DNA of 27,083 nt from a virus: IMG/VR virus record IMGVR_UViG_3300009164_000298, positions 1 through 27,083 of that record; one strand, given 5' to 3'. The first letter of the stretch is position 1; the number at the start of each line of letters is the position of its first letter. The position numbers were made by a program, and so were the translations under genes. Shown in pieces: positions 19,877 to 27,083 of this stretch. The notes beneath the pieces are model-generated. The model was not told where the DNA came from. It was given only the letters and a program-made list of their open reading frames with translations, and did no database searches.

Positions 19877-19894
19877 TGTAACCTTTGTGTTACA
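19877..19894 (-). promoter_or_regulatory. Hairpin in the folE leader
   Basis: TGTAAC and GTTACA form a 6-bp stem with a 6-base loop at the start of the predicted folE transcript, followed by an A-rich stretch and GGAGG. It may stabilise the 5' end. The loop is too short for a preQ1-I riboswitch. Confidence 0.4.
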
Positions 19895-19898
19895 TCTT

Positions 19899-19906
19899 TA
19901 TTTATG
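19899..19906 (-). promoter_or_regulatory. T4-type late promoter-like box CATAAATA
   Basis: On the minus strand CATAAATA, one base from TATAAATA, lies in the short gap upstream of folE, 60 bases before its ATG. The same box at the same distance precedes the phasin-like gene (2792-2799). Confidence 0.5.
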
Positions 19907-19910
19907 CTTG

Positions 19911-20093
19911 TTATTCGCTTACTAAAGTTTCTTTTGCATTTTCATACCCACGTGCATAATCTTCTGCATCGGCTTCTGCATTTTCTACATCAGCATATGG
20001 GTTAAAAAATTCTTCATCAGCCAATCCTGAGGCATGACCCTGCATATAGGGTGCTTCTGCATATAGTTCTATTTTTACTTTTTTCTTAGCCAT
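19911..20093 (-). CDS. Small acidic phage protein (60 aa)
   Basis: After a basic start (MAKKKVKIELYAEAPYMQ) the protein is acidic and Ala-rich, with repeated ENAEADAEDYARGYENAKE helix segments. ATG at 20093 overlaps the upstream TAA (TAATG) and has GAGGAATA before it. The pair looks like a two-gene unit with the acidic 203-residue gene. Function unknown. Confidence 0.75.
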   Translation of the reverse strand: MAKKKVKIELYAEAPYMQGHASGLADEEFFNPYADVENAEADAEDYARGYENAKETLVSE

Positions 20094-20704
20094 TATTCTT
20101 CCTCTTTAGTGTTTGTTTCGAAGGGCCATTTAGCAGTTTCTACAAAATTACCATTTGGAGAGGGCCATACTGTTGAATCAAGTTCAACATATTCAGTTGA
20201 TTCATCACCGAAGGGCCAAGCCGCTGTTGGATTTAATGGCTTAGATTCAGCTACTACTTTCGCTGGCATAGTTTCCTTGATTTTTTCACCATTGAATACT
20301 TCTCCGGTATCTTCATTTGTGAGTTCAAGAGGACCATGAAACCAAAATTCAGTATCATCATTAGACCAACCCAATTCTTCTACACCTTCAAAATAATTTT
20401 CATCCCAAGCTTCATTGAATTCTTCTAAATCTTCTTCGGTACAGTTTCTACCCGCTTCGGTATCAGCAAAGCAGCCGTCCATCATGTCTTCCATTTCCCA
20501 ACTAACATCATCATCAATATAGCCAAGCTCATAGCCATCTTCATTGATTAGTTCTTCATCAGTTAATGGGCGCTCGTCACATTCAACATAGAATGTACCC
20601 CAGCGATATCCTTCTTCACGTATGATGACTTTATCATCTTTACGCCAGAATTGTCTCTCATACGCACTTTTCTTATAGTAGTTTGATAATTTCCAAGTAG
20701 CCAT
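20093..20704 (-). CDS. Acidic phage protein with W-P repeat tail (203 aa)
   Basis: A strongly acidic protein. Residues 1-130 include RWGTFYVECDERPLTDEE and a block LGWSNDDTEFWFHGPLELTN. I associate that block with an uncharacterised phage family. The C-terminal 50 residues hold three related short repeats (AAWPFGDE, TVWPSPNG, AKWPFETN). The tail may be a linear binding segment. ATG at 20704 follows AAGGAGTAAAC. The high negative charge could mimic DNA, as anti-restriction proteins do, but nothing specific shows that. Confidence 0.75.
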   Translation of the reverse strand: MATWKLSNYYKKSAYERQFWRKDDKVIIREEGYRWGTFYVECDERPLTDEELINEDGYELGYIDDDVSWEMEDMMDGCFADTEAGRNCTEEDLEEFNEAWDENYFEGVEELGWSNDDTEFWFHGPLELTNEDTGEVFNGEKIKETMPAKVVAESKPLNPTAAWPFGDESTEYVELDSTVWPSPNGNFVETAKWPFETNTKEEE

Positions 20705-20713
20705 GTTTACTCC

Positions 20714-21886
20714 TTAATATTTACTTTCACGTGTGTGTTTACGATAATCTGTACTCATACGCAACCACTGCTCACCATTGCCTTCCATGATATCACAGAT
20801 ACGATCAATAGTACCATCATTCCAATCACTAATCATACCTTGATTCTTACTCGGTGTATGTAGCATATTGAATAACTTAATAGTTGCATCTTCTACACTC
20901 CATGGAGTATACAGCCTTGTATAGTCATTAGCAAACGTTTCGGGGAAGCTACGATATGCTGGATATAATACATTACATCCCAATGCATCTGCCTCACTTA
21001 CTGTATTACTAACCCAGTCTTGTAAAGCACAGTTGAATACAATGCGAGTATCATTTAATAGTGCATAATAGTCATTTTTTTCTAGGTCTTCATGCACTTT
21101 AAGTTTACCTGCTCTACGCATTTGTTCTGTTCGTTCCATGTAGCTACTGTTATTGCTTTTTAGTTTACTGCCACTGAATACACAAAACTCTGCCACACCT
21201 TCAAAACGTTTATGAAATTCTTCAATCACATCCATATAGAAGTCAGGTTGTTTTTCCTGATCCCAACGTGCAGAGAATGCAATACGCTTTGTACGTTTAT
21301 CAAATGGCTTTAGTTCGCCTACACGACTACGTACTTCATCTTTACCAAACGCAAGACCTGATATATTATAAATCGGGGCTTCCCAGCCTGCAATCTTCAT
21401 AAGCATTACCATTTCTTCATTTGTAGCAAGTACACCATCTACAAATGAGTCAACCATTTTTTCATAGTAACCCATAAACTTAGCCATACCCCATACATGA
21501 ACGAAATCATCAGGATCAATGGATTGAGCAAGACAGCGAACAAAAATGCGAGGACGATTAACACTGTCTATTTGTTTAAGAATATAGGGTAATGACTCAA
21601 TGCCTGGCTGAAACATATCTTCAAAGTAGATAACATCTTCATTAGATAGTTCACCGGCTTTCATCATCTTAATTAGATTCATTAGTTGCGACATACCAAA
21701 GTATGTGCGACCATGTGCATCTAATACTTGACCAGTAACAATTGCTTGGTCATTACTGAGTGTTTCACCGGGGACAATGACGTAATCAATGCCCCGCTTA
21801 TCAAAGACAGCACGATTCCACTCTTGTAATTGCAGAGTGTATCGTGCTTTATAGGGCTCAAGGCCCATATAATATAGTCTACGCAT
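20714..21886 (-). CDS. GT-B-like glycosyltransferase (390 aa)
   Basis: The C-terminal half has a glycosyltransferase donor domain: IAFSARWDQEKQPDFYMDVI near residue 205, then LLNDTRIVFNCALQDWVSNT and VSEADALGCNVLYPAYRSFP near residue 300. The N-terminal half has a VIYFEDMFQPGIE segment and a Rossmann pattern. It fits the GT-B superfamily, with no close named family. The TVSEADALGC stretch matches the donor-binding E region. It lies between the QueD-like T-fold gene and folE, so a glycosylated 7-deazaguanine is worth testing. The substrate is unknown. Confidence 0.75.
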   Translation of the reverse strand: MRRLYYMGLEPYKARYTLQLQEWNRAVFDKRGIDYVIVPGETLSNDQAIVTGQVLDAHGRTYFGMSQLMNLIKMMKAGELSNEDVIYFEDMFQPGIESLPYILKQIDSVNRPRIFVRCLAQSIDPDDFVHVWGMAKFMGYYEKMVDSFVDGVLATNEEMVMLMKIAGWEAPIYNISGLAFGKDEVRSRVGELKPFDKRTKRIAFSARWDQEKQPDFYMDVIEEFHKRFEGVAEFCVFSGSKLKSNNSSYMERTEQMRRAGKLKVHEDLEKNDYYALLNDTRIVFNCALQDWVSNTVSEADALGCNVLYPAYRSFPETFANDYTRLYTPWSVEDATIKLFNMLHTPSKNQGMISDWNDGTIDRICDIMEGNGEQWLRMSTDYRKHTRESKY

Positions 21887-22091
21887 TATGACGACGGTCT
21901 TCTGCCCAACTGTCTTTAGGCCACTTGCCTGTCAGTTGTTTTTGATGCTGGCGATATACATAGCTCCGCATATCATACAAATGACTTTCGTCATACTTGT
22001 ATCCGAAGTCTACACAAAATTCTTTAAACTTCTCCAAGTCTTCAAAGATTTGACGAACTTTAGGATTAGGTTTGAATTCAGGCTTTGCCAT
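21879..22091 (-). CDS. Conserved small T4-type phage protein (70 aa)
   Basis: A helical 70-residue protein with VRQIFEDLEKFKEFCVDFGY, then DMRSYVYRQHQKQLTGKWPK. I associate the pattern with a conserved uncharacterised protein of T4-like aquatic phages. ATG at 22091 follows AGAGGAAATAAA. Its end overlaps the glycosyltransferase start by eight bases. Confidence 0.75.
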   Translation of the reverse strand: MAKPEFKPNPKVRQIFEDLEKFKEFCVDFGYKYDESHLYDMRSYVYRQHQKQLTGKWPKDSWAEDRRHNA

Positions 22092-22102
22092 TTTATTTCC
22101 TC

Positions 22103-22555
22103 TTAGATTATGACCGATACATTAGGTCTGGTTGTGTTATAGTAAATTGAACATCCGTTCTCTCCGTCCTCTGAGACTTCGATTTTGATGTCACGGTCTG
22201 GATAACGACTAGCGATTTGTTGATATAAATCATCGCTCATCATTTCACAGCTTTTGTTATCCAATGCAAGTGTGCTATCAGCATAAAGGTTCTGACACCA
22301 ACGCTTGAATTGAATAAATTCTATGTCACGGTCATTATGAGTGACTTGTATCGCAACATTAAAGTGAAAGATATGACGATGTGGTGTTCCCAAGAAACTT
22401 ACATCATATTCATCACCTGTTGCTAGTTTAGGATCATGTCCTGCTTGTGGGTAGCAATGAATGCCCTCACGTTGAAATGTAACCCATATCATTCGTTTAG
22501 CACTTGTACTAATACGGTCACGTTTTTCTTTTCTTGCTGTTTCTACTTGGCTCAT
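22103..22555 (-). CDS. Divergent T-fold (QueD/PTPS-like) protein (150 aa)
   Basis: Compared by eye with E. coli QueD, the order of elements agrees. GIHCYPQA carries His33 where AAH lies, and TPHRHIFHFNVAIQV carries His59 and His61 where LHGHSFMVRLEI lies. RDIEFIQFKRW matches WIIDFAELKAAF, NKSCEMM matches NPTSEVL, and IEVSEDGENGCSIYY matches VMVKETCTAGCIY. So the three zinc His are kept, but no Cys precedes the HxH pair. This suggests a T-fold pterin-type enzyme with a different reaction. ATG at 22555 follows TAGGAG. It sits between dpdA and folE in the modification cluster. Confidence 0.6.
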   Translation of the reverse strand: MSQVETARKEKRDRISTSAKRMIWVTFQREGIHCYPQAGHDPKLATGDEYDVSFLGTPHRHIFHFNVAIQVTHNDRDIEFIQFKRWCQNLYADSTLALDNKSCEMMSDDLYQQIASRYPDRDIKIEVSEDGENGCSIYYNTTRPNVSVII

Positions 22556-22556
22556 T

Positions 22557-22787
22557 TTAAAAACTCCTATTTAATGTTGCCCATGTTAACCATTGGTGAA
22601 AGGTTTTGTATACCATTTCTGCTTCATATTTATCTTGAGGTATCTTCTCACCTCGCACATAGAAGCCATCAGGGGCAATTTTTAACATTTCACTATTACT
22701 AGATGACCTAAATGTAATTGTATCTTTCATTTCCATATGTGTTATTGGGTGAGACGTTTTTGTTTCTTGTATCATAAAGCTATCCAT
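22557..22787 (-). CDS. Conserved small phage protein (76 aa)
   Basis: ATG at 22787 is chosen over a TTG at 22799. The block SEMLKIAPDGFYVRGEKIPQ then EAEMVYKTFHQWL is one I associate with a frequent small tailed-phage protein of unknown function. It starts one base after the dpdA stop, so it is probably coupled to it. Confidence 0.75.
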   Translation of the reverse strand: MDSFMIQETKTSHPITHMEMKDTITFRSSSNSEMLKIAPDGFYVRGEKIPQDKYEAEMVYKTFHQWLTWATLNRSF

Positions 22788-22788
22788 A

Positions 22789-24267
22789 CTAAAACTCAAA
22801 CAATTCGTTAAACTTAGTTAATGAATTAACTGTTTTCTTACCACTCATACCCTGACTACCTGATTGCATTTGCTTCCATAGATTACTATGTGCGTCAATA
22901 ACATCATGGCTAGCTTGTTTAGTCTTTTGTGCAAATACTTCATCAATAACTTCCTTGAATGTTAGTCCAGTCAATTTTTGTTTAAGCATAGCAGGACTTA
23001 TACCCGTTTCATATTTACGATTAGCTTCCTGAACCGCAGAAATATGTTGATAAACATTATGACTTTGTAACAATGTATAACTCAAAGTATCCCAACTTGT
23101 TTTTGTTTCTTTATTATGTTGCCCAATGAAGCCATGACCTCGATAGCACAAGTCCTTCATTAGTAGTGTATCAGTTACTGGACTATCTGTAAAGACTTTA
23201 TGGATACCGTCAGCTAAAACTCCTGCACTAAACTTACGATTATCAATTGCATAATCTTTGTTCTCAGCAGTTTTTTCCATACTGTATGACCATTTCTTAC
23301 CATCTTCAATATTGTTATTGAAATAAGCCAAACCTTTAGCCGCAGAAAAGAATGGGCTAGCACAGTCAAACGTGATTTGTAGTTTTGGGTTGTGGTTCTT
23401 ACGAATAGCTTTCTGAATGTCAGTAAACAATACAGCATACTCAAGGATAGATACACCCAAACAATGAATTAGGTCATGCTTACCTTCTTGTAGCAATCCA
23501 TCATATATAATGTCAACCATTCTACGCAACATCAGATGCACATCAATCTTTGTTTGTCCACCAAACGCCCAACCATTGAAGTGATTGTCTGGATAGATAT
23601 TTGGATCACAGTATTTCTTCATTTCATCATACCAATCATCGCTTTGTTGATGAGTACGACCTTGTAGTACGTTTAAGAACTTACAACTACCACTACGATT
23701 CTTAATAAAGTATTCATTATTGATATGTGTAGCACTGATAGCTTCTTCAATGGTACTGATACCATGCAATGAAACACCATTCTTATCTTTCATATCAAAC
23801 GTAGTCAGTGATTGTGAAGGGATATCTAAACACATACCATAATCCATGTATGTGTCCATCCACTTCAATACTGCTTGACGCTTCTTCATAGCACGTGGGC
23901 AATTAGGATCTTTCCAATCAGCTGGCCATTGACCTTTAAGAATCTGAAATCCACCTGAGTCACCCAACATGAATGTACCTTGCTCACGCTCACGTATGAT
24001 ACTCTCAGCATGGTCATCAACTGTTGTATCTAAGTTGGCATGACCAGCAGAGTACAAGCCCCATTTATAGTAGTAAAGACCTTCTTTAGAATTTAAGAAG
24101 TTTAATTTCTCTACATCACCATTAAAGCTTGCAGGGATACGTGCTGTGTCAAAGTAAGGCTCACCTTTACGTTGTTTACCTAAGCCAGCAATATAAAAAC
24201 TACTGACTGCGGGTAAGAACTGTGCCCATTCAGGGCTGTGACTATTTGATAGATTAACTTGTTCCAT
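22789..24267 (-). CDS. dpdA: DpdA-like 7-deazaguanine DNA transglycosylase
   Basis: A 492-residue protein of the tRNA-guanine transglycosylase superfamily, read by eye as DpdA-like. FMLGDSGGFQ (Asp103) matches the TGT base-binding Asp, CLDIPS (Asp148) the second Asp, FLNVLQGRT the VQGG loop, GWAFGGQTK the GYAIGG loop, and ITFDCASPFF (Asp301) the nucleophile. The N- and C-terminal regions exceed bacterial TGT (about 375-385). DpdA family members replace guanine in DNA with preQ0-type bases; phage versions protect against restriction. It starts with TAATG overlap. No queC is visible, so the base supplied may come from the host or from another phage region. Confidence 0.85.
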   Translation of the reverse strand: MEQVNLSNSHSPEWAQFLPAVSSFYIAGLGKQRKGEPYFDTARIPASFNGDVEKLNFLNSKEGLYYYKWGLYSAGHANLDTTVDDHAESIIREREQGTFMLGDSGGFQILKGQWPADWKDPNCPRAMKKRQAVLKWMDTYMDYGMCLDIPSQSLTTFDMKDKNGVSLHGISTIEEAISATHINNEYFIKNRSGSCKFLNVLQGRTHQQSDDWYDEMKKYCDPNIYPDNHFNGWAFGGQTKIDVHLMLRRMVDIIYDGLLQEGKHDLIHCLGVSILEYAVLFTDIQKAIRKNHNPKLQITFDCASPFFSAAKGLAYFNNNIEDGKKWSYSMEKTAENKDYAIDNRKFSAGVLADGIHKVFTDSPVTDTLLMKDLCYRGHGFIGQHNKETKTSWDTLSYTLLQSHNVYQHISAVQEANRKYETGISPAMLKQKLTGLTFKEVIDEVFAQKTKQASHDVIDAHSNLWKQMQSGSQGMSGKKTVNSLTKFNELFEF

Positions 24268-24629
24268 TAAACTGTTTCTTCTTTTTTGATTAGTGTTGCT
24301 ACCATTTGAATTTGTTGTTGTTTCTCATTAATCTGGTTGAGTAAATCTTTAATAGCAACATTTTCTTCTGACAATTTTTTTAGTTCTTGTTCTTCATTAC
24401 GTTTCTTACGTGCCCATTGTATTACGTCTAGTATATCTTGATCCAAAGTCACTGTGGCATAGCTAGCAGATACACTTTGCCAACCAGTGCTATTGAACAC
24501 TTCTATCTCTGTGCCATTGATTCTCATCATACCCTGAACAGGATTATTAGCGTTGTGTGGAATATAGGGCAGGGATGTATTACCCCCGCTTACTGTAAGC
24601 CCGCATATGCCTTGTAAACCCTTAATCAT
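24267..24629 (-). CDS. Conserved phage protein with C-terminal coiled coil (120 aa)
   Basis: The first 60 residues look like a beta-rich fold (GLTVSGGNTSLPYIPHNANN then GMMRINGTEIEVFNSTGW), resembling short phage structural or tail-associated proteins. The last 55 residues are a heptad-like coiled coil (EELKKLSEENVAIKDLLNQI). The combination suggests a multimeric protein. It lies between the clamp and dpdA, joined to the clamp by ATGA. No named family. Confidence 0.7.
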   Translation of the reverse strand: MIKGLQGICGLTVSGGNTSLPYIPHNANNPVQGMMRINGTEIEVFNSTGWQSVSASYATVTLDQDILDVIQWARKKRNEEQELKKLSEENVAIKDLLNQINEKQQQIQMVATLIKKEETV

Positions 24630-25357
24630 TTTGTTTGTGCAGGAATCAAATAACGATATGTAGCAAGACCACTATCAACTGTAATCTCTGCTACACCTTG
24701 GTCGCTGATACGCATAGTCTTGTCACCGGACAAACTTAGAATATCAATGATTTGTTTTACAGGCCATTGCAATGAACGGCTTAGTGTACCAGTGACTTGT
24801 GAATGAAACACAAAGTTACCGCTGTGTGTGCTTGGGTCACCAAAGTAAACTTTAACATCACCGTTCTCAACCTTAGTGATAAAAGTATTTTCTTCACTGT
24901 TAGCACTTGCTTGTTTCTTAAGACGCATGATACCAGCAACAGTAGGATTAAACTCAACGTTCCAAGTTGCACCTTTGAACAATACGCTTTTAACCTTTTC
25001 GTTAGCAATTGCTTCTAACATTAGTCGATAGTCATTAACAAAGTCACCTGTCTTTGTTTCAAAGTGAATTGCTTCCGGGATAGAAACACCATTGCGGTCA
25101 ACACGTGTTACGTTTAACTTTGCATCAGCATCATAGTCATCAAAACTAAGAATAGTTTTGAGTTTACCTAAGTTAGGCATACCAAATGTACCGATAAAGT
25201 CAGCGCATGGGTGCTTAAAAGAACCATCAACAATAACAGTTTTATCTTCTGCTACTGCGGCAATCTTTGTTTCTGTTTCAGTACCAGAAATCTTAATCAA
25301 ATCAATGACACCTAGACCATGTGTGTGTTCAATCAAGTCTTGTAAATTATCCTTCAT
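24626..25357 (-). CDS. 45: DNA polymerase sliding clamp, T4 gp45-like
   Basis: A 243-residue beta-rich protein (T4 gp45 is 228). It has the clamp-like FGMPNLGKLKTILSFDDYD segment seen in T4-type phage clamps, and two similar halves. In T4-type phages gp45 forms a trimeric ring that tethers DNA polymerase and also activates late transcription. It directly follows the polymerase gene and has AAGGAGATAAT before the ATG and a promoter at 25398-25426. The assignment rests on pattern and position, not on alignment. Confidence 0.83.
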   Translation of the reverse strand: MKDNLQDLIEHTHGLGVIDLIKISGTETETKIAAVAEDKTVIVDGSFKHPCADFIGTFGMPNLGKLKTILSFDDYDADAKLNVTRVDRNGVSIPEAIHFETKTGDFVNDYRLMLEAIANEKVKSVLFKGATWNVEFNPTVAGIMRLKKQASANSEENTFITKVENGDVKVYFGDPSTHSGNFVFHSQVTGTLSRSLQWPVKQIIDILSLSGDKTMRISDQGVAEITVDSGLATYRYLIPAQTK

Positions 25358-25397
25358 ATTATCTCCTTGTGTATGTATTTAGGAATGCTATATGTGT

Positions 25398-25426
25398 ATT
25401 ATAGCGGAATTTATTGCGAAATGCAA
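25398..25426 (-). promoter_or_regulatory. Promoter for the sliding clamp gene
   Basis: On the minus strand a perfect TATAAT (25398-25403) lies 17 bases after TTGCAT (25421-25426), a weak -35. The start near 25391 gives a 34-base leader with AAGGAG before the clamp ATG. Confidence 0.6.
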
Positions 25427-25433
25427 TAGCAAT

Positions 25434-27083
25434 TTAACCGAATGAAAACAAATCATCAAATGTATTACTAACAATGGTACTGCTACGCAAGTCCCATTCT
25501 AGTACACCTAATAAGTTGTCAATCTTTTCGTCTACTAACGTTTTTTCCATTGCCTCATCATCGAAGGGCAATTCAGTGAACCATTTAGGTAATCGTAATT
25601 CATCTGTTGGGTAAGCAATTGAAGTAAAGTTCAATGGATTGGGTTTTAGTTTGCAAACTACTACCTTCATACCATCAACAATCTTCTGACTATAGTTGTC
25701 ACCATGCACTTTGCGTAGATAGTTATAATTCAATGCACCACGCACGTGACCGGGCATGTTCTCTCTACCCTTTTTGCTGTTTGCTTCTTTATCACCATAC
25801 ATCGTTAATTTGTTAACTGATTTAGGCGAACCTTTAGTCCAGCTATCTTGCTTGCTTAGTTCACGTTTGAATATTTTGATGGATTCAATAACTTCATCAC
25901 GACCTTTACCCTCTTGTATAACCATTTTCAATACGTTCATTAAAAACTCTTGTACGTATTTAGGAGTATCTGCTCGTTTCAAATCAAGACCCATAGCCTT
26001 AACATCACCTAGATCACCGTCTTTATCTTTACGCTTGCCCTCTTTGTCAAAGATATTGATAGCATAGCGTTTCTTTGTAATAAAGATAGCACGGTCACCG
26101 ATCAGTTCACGACCAGCTTTAATGATTTCACCGTTCTTGCGTGGCGAGTGAAAGGCTTTCTCCATGAATCCAGGGAAACTATCATTCGCTTCATCTGCAA
26201 TTGAATCATATAATCCAATACACATGTCTTTGTCCCAAGACAATTCACCTGCATCAATTTGTGATTTCAAAACTGAGTATGCGCTGAAGTAACAACTGTC
26301 AGTATCGCCATAAACAATCGCTTGACCTTCGTGACTATATTCACCCGCAACGCATTCATTAATTTGGCTCATCATATGACGCACAATCTGACGACCAGAT
26401 AATGTAACACTTTGTCCGATACGCTTGTCATAGAAACGACAATGTTCATTCAATAGTGCGCCATATGCAGAGTTCAATAAAATCTTACGTACTAACTGAC
26501 GTTTGTCCCAGTAATCACGGTCTTCATCAGTAGTTGATTCACGTAGTTTCTTCTGCATTGCTTTACGATCCGAGTACCAGCGACTCAATAGTCCTGGGAC
26601 TACACCCTCTTTCTCGTATGTAAAGATTGTACCATTCGCACTAAGCATCCAAGGACGATGGCTATCAAACACCATCTTCCATATCTCTGCCGCAGACATT
26701 TCTTCACTGCGACCATCTTCATAGTCAACAATAAGCATAGTACCACGTTCTTGGTTCATAATACTAGTGTACTCTAATGCACCAAACAGTCCTTCCCATA
26801 GAATAGCACCACCTACATCATCGTCACCTTCTTTGTAACGTTTCTTTTCTTGTGCTAATCTAAGACCCTTGTCTTTCATGTATTGGTCTGTGATTGTTTG
26901 TCTGACTTGGGCAACAATAGTCTCGCCCGCCATGTTGAGTGCTCGTATGACCGAGGGGTATAGTGAGTTAATGTCAACTGCTCCGACGTATTCGTGCATG
27001 CCTCTTTTCGGCGTAGCAACATAGGCACCTGCGGCTTGCTGTGTTTCATCTGCATTTTCAGTTCTCCGTTTTTTATCTGGTAC
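25434..27083 (-). CDS. 43: Family B DNA polymerase, T4 gp43-like (5' partial)
   Basis: The frame is open to the right edge of the window. The ATG at 26999 is internal, because the 28 codons before it (ending YVATPKRG) continue in frame with the known GAY-V-PKRG motif. Polymerase motif A is VDINSLYPS, motif B is KILLNSAYGALLN, and motif C is IVYGDTDSCYF with the two catalytic Asp. The exonuclease domain lies outside the window. The C-terminus ends with LFSFG, a likely clamp-binding tail as in T4-type polymerases. It replicates the phage genome with the clamp encoded next. Confidence 0.93.
   Translation of the reverse strand, partial: VPDKKRRTENADETQQAAGAYVATPKRGMHEYVGAVDINSLYPSVIRALNMAGETIVAQVRQTITDQYMKDKGLRLAQEKKRYKEGDDDVGGAILWEGLFGALEYTSIMNQERGTMLIVDYEDGRSEEMSAAEIWKMVFDSHRPWMLSANGTIFTYEKEGVVPGLLSRWYSDRKAMQKKLRESTTDEDRDYWDKRQLVRKILLNSAYGALLNEHCRFYDKRIGQSVTLSGRQIVRHMMSQINECVAGEYSHEGQAIVYGDTDSCYFSAYSVLKSQIDAGELSWDKDMCIGLYDSIADEANDSFPGFMEKAFHSPRKNGEIIKAGRELIGDRAIFITKKRYAINIFDKEGKRKDKDGDLGDVKAMGLDLKRADTPKYVQEFLMNVLKMVIQEGKGRDEVIESIKIFKRELSKQDSWTKGSPKSVNKLTMYGDKEANSKKGRENMPGHVRGALNYNYLRKVHGDNYSQKIVDGMKVVVCKLKPNPLNFTSIAYPTDELRLPKWFTELPFDDEAMEKTLVDEKIDNLLGVLEWDLRSSTIVSNTFDDLFSFG

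Noticed and set aside
19839-19906. preQ1 riboswitch in the folE leader (hairpin, A-rich tail, then GGAGG)
   Set aside because: The layout is suggestive, but the hairpin loop (19883-19888) is only six bases and lacks the conserved cytosine-bearing loop of the preQ1-I class; I keep only a plain hairpin.
26997-26999. ATG at 26999 as start of the DNA polymerase
   Set aside because: The frame continues upstream to the window edge with the conserved GAYVATPKRG segment, so the ATG is internal.

Overview
This window reads as part of an AT-rich T4-type tailed phage (myovirus) genome. The evidence is a family B DNA polymerase, a gp45-like sliding clamp, a T4 RNase H-like 5'-nuclease, GATAAATA/CATAAATA late-promoter-like boxes, and dozens of small genes joined by ATGA or TAATG overlaps. 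Every gene I can support lies on the minus strand, so transcription runs from position 27083 towards 1. No rRNA, tRNA, CRISPR array, transposase or integrase is visible, and no stretch over 300 bases lacks a gene. The host cannot be fixed from the sequence; small conserved proteins of aquatic T4-like phages and a secreted bacterial-style peptide suggest an aquatic Gram-negative bacterium.

Layout in transcription order. (1) 27083-24267: DNA polymerase (its 5' part lies outside the window), sliding clamp and a coiled-coil protein. (2) 24267-16531: a 7-deazaguanine DNA-modification region. It holds a DpdA-like DNA transglycosylase, a divergent QueD-like T-fold protein, a glycosyltransferase, FolE, a cytidylyltransferase-like protein, QueD, a 32-residue zinc-finger-like peptide and QueE. 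No queC is visible. (3) 16531-12802: a second glycosyltransferase, a GalE-like epimerase and a UvdE repair endonuclease with a strong promoter. (4) 12842-10155: a conserved phage protein, an HNH protein, a ParB-like DGQH protein and a GIY-YIG-like protein. (5) 10117-5288: the RNase H-like nuclease, followed by a translationally coupled block. The block contains eleven related small proteins that mostly end in F-x-LRW-x, plus a class I glutamine amidotransferase-like protein. (6) 5239-1: conserved phage genes of unknown function, a secreted Lys-rich peptide, a phasin-like protein beside an alpha/beta hydrolase, a methyltransferase-like protein, and a run of small genes each with its own near-consensus sigma70 promoter.

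How the genes may work together. FolE, QueD and QueE would turn GTP into 7-carboxy-7-deazaguanine. A QueC from the host or from elsewhere on the phage would give preQ0, and DpdA would exchange it into phage DNA to block host restriction. The nearby sugar genes could decorate that base or another surface; this is open.

The least ordinary observations are: the tandem small-protein family, whose C-terminal LRW codons double as the Shine-Dalgarno of the next gene; two T-fold proteins with complementary loss of active-site residues; promoter/stem-loop cassettes between early genes; two promoters whose predicted start falls on the A of an ATG; and a 60-odd codon coding-like frame with no start codon.
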